A DNA stretch of 64,000 bases from CAZYVD01 sp964651045 (GCA_964651045.1 CAZYVD010000006.1:1-64000), one strand, 5' to 3'. Shown: positions 16,710 to 25,856, counted from the stretch's first letter. A program made the numbers and translations. The notes: generated by a model not told the origin, from the sequence alone.

Positions 16710-17636
16710 TCAGTTTGAGGCTTCTTTAACTACTCTATTTCGTAGTGTACCTATTTCAGATATGGTGACTTCAATTAGATCACCATCTACAATTGGACCT
16801 ACTCCATGTGGAGTTCCTGTTGCAATTATATCACCCGGTTCAAGAGTCATGAATCGTGAAAGATATGAAACGATATCTGGAATTTTAAAAATCATTTTAG
16901 ATGTAGAACTCTTCTGCCTGATTTTTCCATTGACCTTGAGATTAATATTGAGTGAGTGGGGATTATCGATTTCGTCCGAAGGAACAATATATGGTCCAAC
17001 AGGACAGAATGTATCGATACTCTTTGATCTAAGCCATGGCCTTTTTTGGGCAATGTCTTTTTTCTGCATGTCGCGAGCAGTAATATCATTGAGAATTGTA
17101 TATCCAGAAATATAAGACAATGCATCTTTTGCAGCAATATTTTTACATCTCTTGCCCACAATCAATGCGAGTTCCGCCTCATGATCGACTCTTGTATTGA
17201 GCCATTCTGGAATTATTATATCTTTATCGTGTGGTATGAGTGACGAGGGAGCCTTGGAAAAGAAGATTGGTTCGTCAGGTATTTCATGATCGAGCTCTTT
17301 AGCATGTTCTCTGTAATTTCTTCCGAGACAGATTATTTTTGTCGGACGGCTTATCGGCAGTTCATATTTGGGAGTTGTTTCAATAAGGAGCTGCTCCTTT
17401 TTGGCGGATACCCATGATTCAGAAAGAATTTCCCTTATCACAGAACCGGAGCAGTATCCCATTTCAACCAACACTTGGAGAAACGAAAAATCGATCGGCT
17501 TGCGTATCCCCTTTGCATGCTGATAAATCTGAAAGGCAAGAGTGAGATTAAAAGTTCCATCCGATGTATGAACACCAATCATACTCCCTTGGTTCTCATC
17601 CAAGAATGAAAATATTTTTATGTTTGACTTTTCCAT
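16710..17636 (-). CDS. Fumarylacetoacetate hydrolase family protein
   Basis: A FAH-fold enzyme (hydrolase, decarboxylase or isomerase of 2-oxo acids). Metal-binding glutamates lie in DHEAELALIVGKR, with further family blocks CLGRNYREHAKEL, GYTILNDITARDMQ and the C-terminal LEPGDIIATGTPHGVG. An N-terminal region of about 90 residues precedes the core. First gene of the operon running to lptE, with a promoter at 17666-17694. Its metabolic link to the rest of the operon is not obvious. Confidence 0.85.
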   Translation of the reverse strand: MEKSNIKIFSFLDENQGSMIGVHTSDGTFNLTLAFQIYQHAKGIRKPIDFSFLQVLVEMGYCSGSVIREILSESWVSAKKEQLLIETTPKYELPISRPTKIICLGRNYREHAKELDHEIPDEPIFFSKAPSSLIPHDKDIIIPEWLNTRVDHEAELALIVGKRCKNIAAKDALSYISGYTILNDITARDMQKKDIAQKRPWLRSKSIDTFCPVGPYIVPSDEIDNPHSLNINLKVNGKIRQKSSTSKMIFKIPDIVSYLSRFMTLEPGDIIATGTPHGVGPIVDGDLIEVTISEIGTLRNRVVKEASN

Positions 17637-17665
17637 TTATCCATCCTTCTTTTATCTTTTAATTT

Positions 17666-17694
17666 ATAATAATTATATATTTTGATTTTTTCAA
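17666..17694 (-). promoter_or_regulatory. Promoter of the FAH-to-lptE operon
   Basis: On the minus strand TTGAAA (17694-17689) and TATTAT (17671-17666) have the ideal 17-base spacing. The -35 lies beside and within the spacer of the divergent pcm promoter. Confidence 0.65.
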
Positions 17695-17710
17695 GAAAAA
17701 TTTATATTAT
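17682..17710 (+). promoter_or_regulatory. Promoter of pcm, overlapping the divergent promoter
   Basis: TTGATT (17682-17687) and TATTAT (17705-17710) are 17 bases apart, 29 bases ahead of the pcm ATG. The footprint overlaps that of the minus-strand promoter, so the two polymerases should interfere. Confidence 0.65.
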
Positions 17711-17739
17711 AAAAAATACCAATCTATAAGGAATCGAAT

Positions 17740-18417
17740 ATGGTTGCAAAGAATACACTAAATGAGAAGTGGTTTGATAAAAAAAGAAAAGAGATGGTCC
17801 AACATCAAATTATTGCACGAGGAGTAACAGATACTCTGGTAATTAAGGCAATGATGAAGGTTAAGAGACATCTATTTGTTCCTTCTGAAATTAAGAAATA
17901 CAGTTATTCTGATGAACCTCTGCCAATAGGTTATGAGCAGACCATATCGCAGCCATATATTGTTGCATATATGACGGAATCTTTGAAGCTTAAGGGTAGT
18001 GAAAGGGTACTGGAGATAGGAACTGGATCAGGATATCAGGCTGCTGTTCTGGCTGAAATTGTGAAAGAGGTTTATACAATTGAGATAGTAAAACCTCTGG
18101 CTGAAAATGCAGAGAAGATTTTGAGTAGACTCGGTTATTCGAATGTTCATGTCAGATGTGGAGATGGATATAAAGGGTGGCCAGAAGAAGCCCCATTTGA
18201 TGCTATTATTATAACTGCTGCTCCTCCAAAAATTCCAGAACTTCTTGTGGATCAACTCAAACCTGGTGGTAGAATGGTAGTACCTATCGGGACCTGGTAT
18301 CAGGAGCTTGTTCTGCTTATAAAAAACAAGGATGGTAGTGTCGAGAAGAAGAGGCTGCTTCCTGTTCGTTTTGTACCAATGGTTGGTGAGATCCAGAAGA
18401 AAAAGAAGAAAAAATAG
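17740..18417 (+). CDS. pcm: Protein-L-isoaspartate O-methyltransferase
   Basis: Methylates isoaspartyl residues with S-adenosylmethionine to start repair of damaged proteins. The family block QTISQPYIVAYM (67-78) and the SAM-binding motif VLEIGTGSGYQ (90-100) are clear, as is GDGYKGWPEEAPFDAII. Length 225 is typical. The C-terminus carries a run of lysines that is unlike most homologues and probably unstructured. AAGGAA precedes the ATG. It has its own promoter and is followed at 89 bp by the PspC-like gene. Confidence 0.9.
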   Translation: MVAKNTLNEKWFDKKRKEMVQHQIIARGVTDTLVIKAMMKVKRHLFVPSEIKKYSYSDEPLPIGYEQTISQPYIVAYMTESLKLKGSERVLEIGTGSGYQAAVLAEIVKEVYTIEIVKPLAENAEKILSRLGYSNVHVRCGDGYKGWPEEAPFDAIIITAAPPKIPELLVDQLKPGGRMVVPIGTWYQELVLLIKNKDGSVEKKRLLPVRFVPMVGEIQKKKKKK

Positions 18418-18506
18418 ACTGCTGCAAATTGGATACATCTTCTGAAACAAATTGTAGTGTATTACGTCTATTAATATATGAATCATAAAAAGATGAGGAT
18501 TTATAA

Positions 18507-19214
18507 ATGGTAGAGAGAAAAAATTCTAACGGCAAATCTAAGCGTCTATACAAATCACGAAAAGATAAGATGATAGATGGTGTGTGCGGAGGATTTGCAG
18601 AATATTTTAATATAGATGTCACACTGATCCGTATAGTATGGGCTCTGTCTTTGTTGATTAATGGATTGGGTCTCATTGCCTACATATTGGCAATGATATT
18701 TGTACCAGTAAATCCTTTGCATAAGAAGGAAGGAGTGGAGGAGAATAAGAGCAGATCTACTCCAGCAATCATATGGGGTTCAATACTAATAATTATTGGA
18801 TTTATTTTTCTTTCAAGAAGGATCGATCTATTCCCGTTTTATTGGGATTTTCCATGGAACTTTCATTTTTACCGATGGTGGATAGTACCCTATGGAATAT
18901 TGTTCCCTATAGTATTGATTATTCTTGGAGTATTATATATAATTCACATAACTAAAGGGGAAAAAGATGTTAAGGTTGAATCCAAAAGAAAAAATAGCTC
19001 GACAGGTAATAGAAAGCTTTATAGGTCGAATGAAGATAAGGTAATAGGCGGAGTTTGTGGAGGATTGGCCAGATATTTTAATCTTGACGCTACATTGCTT
19101 AGAATTGGACTGGCTACTGTTGCGATTGTAACAAATATATTTTTTTGGGGCGTTATATATTTAATATTTTTAATAGTGTTACCGCACAATGTAGAAGATA
19201 GTTTAGCCAAATAA
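18507..19214 (+). CDS. Membrane protein with two PspC domains
   Basis: Two PspC domains flank a DUF5668-like membrane core. The first is at about residues 10-68 (KRLYKSRKDKMIDGVCGGF then TLIRIVWAL), the second at about 170-230 (RKLYRSNEDKVIGGVCGGL then TLLRIGLAT). The two are alike enough to be an internal duplication. Between them are two or three hydrophobic segments with conserved Trp and Phe. PspC proteins sense or stabilise membranes under envelope stress. No pspA is nearby. GAGGAT precedes the ATG, and the next membrane gene starts 18 bp after the stop. Confidence 0.8.
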   Translation: MVERKNSNGKSKRLYKSRKDKMIDGVCGGFAEYFNIDVTLIRIVWALSLLINGLGLIAYILAMIFVPVNPLHKKEGVEENKSRSTPAIIWGSILIIIGFIFLSRRIDLFPFYWDFPWNFHFYRWWIVPYGILFPIVLIILGVLYIIHITKGEKDVKVESKRKNSSTGNRKLYRSNEDKVIGGVCGGLARYFNLDATLLRIGLATVAIVTNIFFWGVIYLIFLIVLPHNVEDSLAK

Positions 19215-19232
19215 ATTTTCGGGAGATTCGAT

Positions 19233-19748
19233 ATGTCTAAATCAAGAGGTTCGGTAATTCCGGGTATAATTTTAATAATAATAGGAGTATGGTTTCTTAG
19301 CCGCCATTTCTATCCAGTTGAGATTGTATGGGTTAATACATATCCTATTGTTTTCATTCTCTTTGCCATATTTCTGATTTTCAATGGATTGAGAAGGCCA
19401 AACACTTCTAATATGTTCTGGGGAGTCTTCTTTCTATGTATAGGAGCTTTTTTTACTCTAAGAAATTTTGGAATCATCCCATTTTTTTATACAGATGAAT
19501 ACTGGCCCATCTTTCTTGTTGCACTTGGAATATCTTTTATATCTATGTTTATTGTAAGGCCGAGTGATTGGGGTGTCTTAATACCAGGTTCGATTTTACT
19601 CTTTTTTGGAGTTGGTTTTTCAATGAGAACTTTTAACGGTTTCTTCTGGGGATGGGGAGAATTTATGGGAATTTATTGGCCAGTGATTCTTATTGTGATT
19701 GGAGCAGGAATATTAATAAGCAGTCTTCATAACAAACCTCGTGAATAG
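19233..19748 (+). CDS. DUF5668/LiaF-like membrane protein
   Basis: Six or so hydrophobic helices in 171 residues form repeats with the pattern PGIILIIIGVWFLSR, WGVFFLCIGAFFTLRNFG, WPIFLVALGISF and WPVILIVIGAGILI. This is characteristic of the LiaI/LiaF-type transmembrane unit often found next to PspC domains. The soluble LiaF tail is absent. GGGAG precedes the ATG. It is probably an envelope-stress partner of the double-PspC protein immediately upstream. Confidence 0.7.
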   Translation: MSKSRGSVIPGIILIIIGVWFLSRHFYPVEIVWVNTYPIVFILFAIFLIFNGLRRPNTSNMFWGVFFLCIGAFFTLRNFGIIPFFYTDEYWPIFLVALGISFISMFIVRPSDWGVLIPGSILLFFGVGFSMRTFNGFFWGWGEFMGIYWPVILIVIGAGILISSLHNKPRE

Positions 19749-19809
19749 TCTCTTAATTCATATTTTTTACCTGTATCTTTTTTGTTACAAAAATTTAAAA
19801 AATTTTCTC

Positions 19810-19847
19810 TTGATTTTAAAATAATAATAATTTACCATTAAATGGTA
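19810..19847 (+). promoter_or_regulatory. Possible promoter with palindromic operator before the hybrid kinase
   Basis: TTGATT (19810-19815) is followed after 17 bases by TACCAT, which is the left half of the perfect palindrome TACCATT-A-AATGGTA (19833-19847). A protein bound there would cover the -10 region. The first kinase gene starts 31 bases downstream of the palindrome. Confidence 0.4.
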
Positions 19848-19878
19848 TAGTATATTCATTTAGGTATATATTAGTAAA

Positions 19879-22359
19879 TTGATTAAATTTTTGAAAAATA
19901 ATAAGGCTGGAATAAAGAAGGCTTATGACTCGTTTTTTGAATGGGCCGCAGGAAAAGAGTTCTTTCCAGATAATGTCATTTCCCAGAAATATACACAAAA
20001 AGTTCTAATAGAGATTCAGAAGAGAAGTCTTGCAGATCAGGTTATTCTACTATCGTGGAATATGGAGGATGAAAAGTTTAAGATATATGGGATTTCTCCA
20101 GTAAATGATAAAATAAAAATTGGTTCAAGGCTTCTTAAACTATTAATTAAGAAGTTATATATTGAGAAGAAGATATTATACTGGGATGATCTATGGGAAG
20201 ATGAATTGATAAGAAACAGCCTGAAGAAAGTAAATCTTCAAACAATTATTATTTCACCGCTTTCTATTTCTAAATATTTTATAGATATACTAATCATTAT
20301 CGATTATTCTGAATGGAGTGCTACCAATCAGGTAACAAATTTTATTTCATATGTATCATCGGTTCTTGCGCTTGCCGTGCATAACAATCGTCTTTACAAT
20401 GAACTCGTGGCAAAGAATAGTGAATTGAGAGAGTGGACTCGGAATGTTGAAGAGCGAATTGAGGAGGGCGCAAAAAAATTAGTCGAAAAAGAGGCAAAAT
20501 ATCAGGCCCTGTTTGAGGGAGCGAATGATGGGATCGTGGTACACGACAAGAATGGAAAGATAATCGAAGCAAATCGTGTTGCATGTGTTTTGTTTGGCGT
20601 TGATAAGAGTAATCTCATTGGTTCGAGCATTAATAGATTTGTAGAGTCTAGTTACCTGCAGCAGCATAAGAGTTTTTTTGATCAGGTATTAAAGGGCGAG
20701 AAGGTAATGCCCTTAGAGACGGTCATGAGAAAAGAAGACGGGAGCATCTTTCATGCCGAATTAAGCAGCAGGGGTGTTCAATTTCAAGGCCGTGATACGA
20801 TTCAGACATTTATTAGAGATATAACACTACGGAAAAATCTTGAGAATAGCCTGCGTGAATCAAAAGAGAAATATAGAAGTTTTATTGAATCTTCTCTGGT
20901 TGGTGTGTTTATAATGCGAAATGGTCTAATACAATTTGTAAACAGCAGGTTTGGGGAGATAACAGGATACAACAAAGATGAATTGATAGATTATTGTTTT
21001 TATGATCTTGTTGTTCCTGAGGAGAAAGAGGTAGTAACCAGACGTGAGGAGGAGAAAGAGAGAGGAGAGAGGATATCCGATCACTATCAGACAAGACTGG
21101 TAAACAAAAGCGGTGAGGAAATATGGATTGAAATACATTCCCGTCGTGTGGTTCTTGATGGACGAGCAGCAATTCTTGGAAATGTGATAGATATAACACA
21201 GAGAAAGAAACTCGAAATTCAGCTTCTTGAGACAAAGAAGTTAGATTCGATCGGTACATTGGCAGGAGGAATTGCTCACGATTTCAATAACCTGCTGGGT
21301 GGTATATTGGGCTATGCATCGTTGATACTGAGCGAGATTTCAAAAGATCATCCATTCTATAACGATATAAAGGCCATAGCCGACACTACAAAAAAGGCTG
21401 CTGAACTGACAAATAGATTGCTTGCATTTGCAAGAGGCGGAAAGTATCAGGTTACAAATATCGATATAAACAGGATGATCAGAGACATTGTTGTAATCTT
21501 ATCACACACTCTTGATCGTTCCATTGAATTGAAGACAAATCTGGCCACAGATCTAAAAGAAGTGAAAGGCGATTCGCAGCAAATACATCAGGCTATTTTG
21601 AATATATGTTTGAATGCGAGTGAGGCAATGACAGGTGGTGGTGTGATAACAATAGAGACCTCGAATGTAAAGATTAAGAATAGTACAGATTTAGAGCATC
21701 TTGAGTTAACGTCAGGGGATTATGTAAAGATATCTGTTTCAGATACTGGCATTGGAATGGATGAGGATACTAAATCGCGTATATTTGAGCCATTTTTTAC
21801 AACAAAATCCACAGGGGAAGGATCTGGTCTTGGAATGTCAATGGTCTATGGTATTGTTAAAAATCATGGAGGTGCAGTAACAGTAGATAGCGAATATGGA
21901 AAGGGAACAAAGATTACGATCTTTCTTCCAGGCTTGATGAGAGTAAAGGAGAAGTTCAAGAAAGAGACAGTCGTAAAGAAAGAGAGAAAACAGCCAGGAA
22001 AGATACTTATGGTGGATGATGAGAAAATAATTCGGGAGGTTGGCAGAAGAATGCTGGAGAAGGGAGGATTTGAAGTGATTTTAGCAGAGGATGGTGAGAG
22101 GGCAATAGAAATATATAAAAAGAATAAGGGAGAAATAGATTTAGTAATATTGGATCTGATCATGCCGAAGCTGAGCGGTAAGGAGACATACAACAGATTA
22201 AAGAGCATTGACAGCCAAATTCGGGTAATCTTTACAAGCGGATATCGTCGTAAAGACAGACCCGAATTGTTTTATCTTGACGAGACCCATTTTATTCAAA
22301 AACCCTTTCAGACAGAATTACTCTTGAAAAAGGTAAAAGATCTATTACAAATAGAATAG
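19879..22359 (+). CDS. Hybrid histidine kinase (PAS-PAS-HisKA-HATPase-REC)
   Basis: A soluble sensor kinase without clear membrane helices. The N-terminus (about 1-180) looks like a GAF-type domain, followed by a coiled coil, PAS domains at about 205-325 and 330-450, and HisKA with the phosphorylatable His467 in GGIAHDFNNLLGGILGYASL. The ATPase has an N-box (LNICLNASEAM), DTGIGM and GEGSGLGMS, and the C-terminal receiver has Asp759 (VILDLIMP) and a Lys in QKPFQ. All catalytic elements are present. The start is a TTG with no good ribosome site, so the N-terminus is uncertain. It is the first of five signalling genes running to 28492. Confidence 0.85.
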   Translation: MIKFLKNNKAGIKKAYDSFFEWAAGKEFFPDNVISQKYTQKVLIEIQKRSLADQVILLSWNMEDEKFKIYGISPVNDKIKIGSRLLKLLIKKLYIEKKILYWDDLWEDELIRNSLKKVNLQTIIISPLSISKYFIDILIIIDYSEWSATNQVTNFISYVSSVLALAVHNNRLYNELVAKNSELREWTRNVEERIEEGAKKLVEKEAKYQALFEGANDGIVVHDKNGKIIEANRVACVLFGVDKSNLIGSSINRFVESSYLQQHKSFFDQVLKGEKVMPLETVMRKEDGSIFHAELSSRGVQFQGRDTIQTFIRDITLRKNLENSLRESKEKYRSFIESSLVGVFIMRNGLIQFVNSRFGEITGYNKDELIDYCFYDLVVPEEKEVVTRREEEKERGERISDHYQTRLVNKSGEEIWIEIHSRRVVLDGRAAILGNVIDITQRKKLEIQLLETKKLDSIGTLAGGIAHDFNNLLGGILGYASLILSEISKDHPFYNDIKAIADTTKKAAELTNRLLAFARGGKYQVTNIDINRMIRDIVVILSHTLDRSIELKTNLATDLKEVKGDSQQIHQAILNICLNASEAMTGGGVITIETSNVKIKNSTDLEHLELTSGDYVKISVSDTGIGMDEDTKSRIFEPFFTTKSTGEGSGLGMSMVYGIVKNHGGAVTVDSEYGKGTKITIFLPGLMRVKEKFKKETVVKKERKQPGKILMVDDEKIIREVGRRMLEKGGFEVILAEDGERAIEIYKKNKGEIDLVILDLIMPKLSGKETYNRLKSIDSQIRVIFTSGYRRKDRPELFYLDETHFIQKPFQTELLLKKVKDLLQIE

Positions 22360-22377
22360 CGAATTAATCAGCAATGT

Positions 22378-22393
22378 TGGAACGAGGTTTGCA
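22378..22393 (+). promoter_or_regulatory. Sigma-54 promoter before the second hybrid kinase
   Basis: TGGAACG-N4-TTGCA matches the -24/-12 consensus with one mismatch at the fourth base. The invariant GG (22379-22380) and GC (22391-22392) are exactly 10 bases apart. The expected start near 22404 leaves a leader of about 70 bases. Confidence 0.65.
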
Positions 22394-22474
22394 GAAGATA
22401 CTTAAGAATAGAATATTTTGAAAATATCCTTCATCTATAAAAATTTAAATATCGGGATGGCAAAAAACTGATTA

Positions 22475-24913
22475 ATGAATATTATTGCTGAAAAAACAGA
22501 GAGTTATGTTCCTCAAATTCCAGAGAAAGTTTACGAGGAAATTTATTCAAAAGCAGATATTGCATATCTTTTGCTTGATTGTGAGGGAAATATTGTCTCT
22601 TCAAATGTCACTGCTCAGGAAAAAATTGGATATGAAAGAGAGGAATTAATAGGAAAAAAATTCCTTTCATTAATAGATGAACGCGATAGAAGAAGAGTTG
22701 AAGAAATTTTTCTAAAATGTGTGGAAAAAGGATATGTTAGAGATGAAGAGGCCGCGATAATAAGCAGGGAAAAAACTAGAATATGGGTAAAGATAAATGG
22801 ACTTTCACTTAATGAGGGTCAAGAGCAGAGGTTTGTTAGATTCTTCATAAAAGATGTATCTGATCTTGTTGCAGAGAAAAAACAGAAAAAGCTTCATATT
22901 CTATTTACAAATCTCTTCTCTGGAAGACCCATTTCCGAGAAGCTTCTTCAGAAGACTGTTGTAGAAATAGAACAAGCATTGGGAAGTATATGTACAGGTT
23001 ATGTTTTAAAGAAAAAAGGGAGAGACAACATCTTACTGTGGACCAAAAATGATGGTACGGATGGCTCGCAGCAGAAATTTAAAAAATGGTCATTTGAAAT
23101 ATGGAACAGGTTGTTTAACATCTCAAAGGCAAAGAAGGCTGGTGAGCTTACCAGCTTTGGTGGTGTTATCATAAGGTCTTTGTCAGATTTTATGGCAAAG
23201 GTTCAGTCTGAAAAAGAGAGTGACTTGATAGTTTTTCTGGCAGAATATGAAACGGTTGTCTTGATTCCTGTAATTATCAGCGAATCAACATATGGCTTCT
23301 TGATATTGATCTACTCTGAAGAAACAAGATGTAATAAAAAAGACATCGAGTTTTTGGAGTCTGTTTTATCAATATTTAGACGGAAGGATGATCGTGATGT
23401 AAATAGCAAACCGATATTCAATGAAAAGGCCTCTGCACTAATGAATTTGCCGATTGTAGGGGTAATTTGTGTTCAAAATGGAAAGATCAAATATGTAAAT
23501 AGTTGGATCGAACGTTTTTTAGAATCGAAGCAGAATGAAATAGTTGGAAAAAGTCTGCTGGAATTTGTTTCTCCAGATTCTCATAAGATCCTGCAGGAGA
23601 TATCTAAAGAAGCAGATCCTGGCAGTAGAAAAACAAGCCAGGAGATAGTCGTAATAACTGGAAATGGAAAGCAGAAGTATGTGGAATGTGCATTAAACAA
23701 GATGGGATTAAATGGAGATATAATCGAATTTTGGTATTGGGTAGATAGGTGTGAGAGCCATAATCTTCAGAATCAGCTCATACAGGCCAGAAAGATGGAA
23801 ACGCTCGGAATGCTTGCAGGCGGGATTGTACACGATTTCAACAATCTTCTTGCCAGCATAATCGGATATAGTTCTCTGCTCAGAGAGGAGATTGGCGAGG
23901 ATAGTCCGCATTATGAAGACATAAAACAGATCAATGCAATTTCAGAAAAGGCAGTAGAGCTTACATCAAGACTAATGGCTCATACACAGGGCGATTCCTA
24001 TATCATAGACAATCTGGATGTAAATCAGCTAATAAAAGAGGTTGCTGGGATATTATCACGTACCCTGAATAAAAACATATCAATAAAGGCCGAACTTAAT
24101 CCCGATCTTGCAAAGATTAAGGCAGATGCAAGTCAGATTCAACAGGTGATATTGCAGATAGCATTAAATTCGCGGGACGCAATGCCCGATGGCGGAAAGA
24201 TTGTATTTAAGACAGATAACATTGTTTTTAAGGAAGACAACCCATATAGAAACAAAGGTGTAAAGCCCGGGAAATATATACAGATCATAATCAGCGATAC
24301 TGGAAAGGGGATGAGTTGGCAGGTAAAGGAGAAGATTTTTGATCCCAGTTTTACTACAAAAGGTACACCTTCGGTTGCAAGGGGAACAGGTCTTTCTGTT
24401 GTAAAGGATATAATTGAAAAACATAACGGATTTGTATCTGTATTCAGTGAAAAATTAAAGGGTACGGTATTTAAGATATATCTTCCGGCAAATGAAGAAC
24501 AAAAGCTGGAGTCGACTTCCATTGCCTCTAAGAAACTGAGCACAGGTGAGGAGAAAATTTTGCTTGTCGATGATGAAGAAGTACTGAGGGAAACAGCACG
24601 CAAGATGTTGACAAGATATGGATATAAAGTAATAAGTGCAGAGAGCGGACCAGAGGCAATATCGATTTATAAAAAATACAATGACAAGATAGATCTTATA
24701 ATTTTAGATACATTCATGCCCGGCATGCGGATCGATAAAATATTGAAATGGATAAAGAAGTTAAATCCACAGGCAAAGGTGATTGTTGCTGCCGAAAGGG
24801 GAGAGAGGAACAACTTTGAGGATGAAATAGGAGATAAACTATCTGGAGTGGTTCTGAAACCATTTCAGGTTCGTCCACTGCTTGAAAAGGTGCGTTCAGT
24901 TTTGAACGCCTGA
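22475..24913 (+). CDS. Hybrid histidine kinase with atypical receiver
   Basis: Domain order: PAS (about 20-135), a poorly conserved GAF-like region (about 145-300), PAS (about 325-430), HisKA with His453 in GGIVHDFNNLLASIIGYSSL, ATPase, REC. The ATPase keeps the N-box (LQIALNSRDAM) and DTGKGM, but its last glycine motif reads RGTGLSVV. The receiver has Asp745 (LILDTFMP) and a Lys in VLKPF, but the usual Thr/Ser after the fourth strand is Ala (VIVAAERG), so its switching may be altered. No membrane segments. It is a close architectural relative of the kinase upstream, probably by duplication, and is preceded by a sigma-54-like promoter. Confidence 0.85.
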   Translation: MNIIAEKTESYVPQIPEKVYEEIYSKADIAYLLLDCEGNIVSSNVTAQEKIGYEREELIGKKFLSLIDERDRRRVEEIFLKCVEKGYVRDEEAAIISREKTRIWVKINGLSLNEGQEQRFVRFFIKDVSDLVAEKKQKKLHILFTNLFSGRPISEKLLQKTVVEIEQALGSICTGYVLKKKGRDNILLWTKNDGTDGSQQKFKKWSFEIWNRLFNISKAKKAGELTSFGGVIIRSLSDFMAKVQSEKESDLIVFLAEYETVVLIPVIISESTYGFLILIYSEETRCNKKDIEFLESVLSIFRRKDDRDVNSKPIFNEKASALMNLPIVGVICVQNGKIKYVNSWIERFLESKQNEIVGKSLLEFVSPDSHKILQEISKEADPGSRKTSQEIVVITGNGKQKYVECALNKMGLNGDIIEFWYWVDRCESHNLQNQLIQARKMETLGMLAGGIVHDFNNLLASIIGYSSLLREEIGEDSPHYEDIKQINAISEKAVELTSRLMAHTQGDSYIIDNLDVNQLIKEVAGILSRTLNKNISIKAELNPDLAKIKADASQIQQVILQIALNSRDAMPDGGKIVFKTDNIVFKEDNPYRNKGVKPGKYIQIIISDTGKGMSWQVKEKIFDPSFTTKGTPSVARGTGLSVVKDIIEKHNGFVSVFSEKLKGTVFKIYLPANEEQKLESTSIASKKLSTGEEKILLVDDEEVLRETARKMLTRYGYKVISAESGPEAISIYKKYNDKIDLIILDTFMPGMRIDKILKWIKKLNPQAKVIVAAERGERNNFEDEIGDKLSGVVLKPFQVRPLLEKVRSVLNA

Positions 24914-24945
24914 TAATTTTCAAAATGAAAGTTTTTAAATCTCTC

Positions 24946-24975
24946 TCTCGTGTAGATTTTGCACGAGAATTTTTT
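24946..24975 (+). terminator. Rho-independent terminator after the second hybrid kinase
   Basis: A 7-bp perfect stem (TCTCGTG at 24946-24952, CACGAGA at 24962-24968) is followed by ATTTTTT. It separates the kinase transcript from the kinase-activator pair downstream, which then needs its own promoter. Confidence 0.8.
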
Positions 24976-25099
24976 AATCAAATTTTTAAAAAGTTTACAG
25001 ATTATAATTTTATTAATATCAATATACTACAAGCATTGTTATAGTAGTGATATAAGGAGTGCATCAGGGTTCCATGATATTGTAATTTTATAAAATCTG

Positions 25100-25115
25100 T
25101 GGCATGATTTCAGCA
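25100..25115 (+). promoter_or_regulatory. Candidate sigma-54 promoter before the degenerate kinase and NtrC-like pair
   Basis: TGGCAT-N5-CAGCA has the required GG (25101-25102) and GC (25113-25114) spaced by 10. The -24 part is near-consensus and the -12 part has two mismatches. The expected start near 25126 supports the ATG at 25155 rather than the one at 25137. Confidence 0.5.
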
Positions 25116-25154
25116 TATAGAATTTAGAAGTCATATATGTTAATTTGGAGGAAC

Positions 25155-25856
25155 ATGGGATTAAACAAAAAAAATTTTCAAAGATTTGTTTCAAAAGAGG
25201 CGACTAAAATAGATACTGGTTTCATCTCTGATGTGATCCACAAGATAAAAAATGGACTGGGTGGAATAGGCGGATTCGCTGCATTAATAGACAGAGACAT
25301 GCAGGAAAATGATCCCAATAAACGTTTAATTAAATCGATTCAGGATGGTGTGAAAAAGGTAAACGAAATAGCAATTACTCTTATGATGATTGTTCGTGAC
25401 CTAGAGCCCAACATGGAAAGAATCGAACTAAAGTCATTTTTCAAAGAAATAAGGATCCCAAAGGAGTATACAAACAGCGGTAGAGGCTACATTATAAAAC
25501 CCGAAATAAACAATGGATCTATAAAGATATCTGCAGACCCCGATTTTTTGCAGAAGATGATTTTATACATGATAAGATTTATTGAGAAAGTAGAGGCAAA
25601 AGTGGATAGAATATTTGTTGATGTTGTGAATAAAAAGAGGTGTTGTGTGGAATTTTATGTTTCAGAGAAAGACGAATCGGTCAATTTGGATGAGAATCTA
25701 TCGAGATTAATCAAGAGTTCGGAGCCGCTAGAAGCAAGACTATATCTTGGTGTTGCAGAAAAACTTGTTAAGCTTTTTAATGGAGATATATATTTTGAAT
25801 CATCACGTAAGGGTGATAAGAGATTTATAATTCGATTTAACTGCAGGAGTGTTTAA
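25155..25856 (+). CDS. Degenerate histidine-kinase-like protein coupled to NtrC-type regulator
   Basis: An H-box is recognisable (His29 in VIHKIKNGLGGIGGFAAL), followed by a dimerisation helix. The C-terminal ATPase-like region lacks the asparagine N-box (DFLQKMILYMIRFIEKV carries no Asn) and has no DxGxG motif, so ATP binding is doubtful. No sensor domain is present. GGAG lies 4 bases before the ATG at 25155; an upstream ATG at 25137 is the alternative. The stop TAA overlaps the next ATG (TAATG), so it is translationally coupled to the response regulator. It may be a phosphotransfer protein, a pseudokinase or an antagonist rather than an active kinase. Confidence 0.65.
   Translation: MGLNKKNFQRFVSKEATKIDTGFISDVIHKIKNGLGGIGGFAALIDRDMQENDPNKRLIKSIQDGVKKVNEIAITLMMIVRDLEPNMERIELKSFFKEIRIPKEYTNSGRGYIIKPEINNGSIKISADPDFLQKMILYMIRFIEKVEAKVDRIFVDVVNKKRCCVEFYVSEKDESVNLDENLSRLIKSSEPLEARLYLGVAEKLVKLFNGDIYFESSRKGDKRFIIRFNCRSV

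Noticed and set aside
22378..22393. GTTGGAACGAGG as half of the palindromic repeat seen at 8881-8906
   Set aside because: No matching left arm is present; the full match to sigma-54 spacing explains the sequence better.
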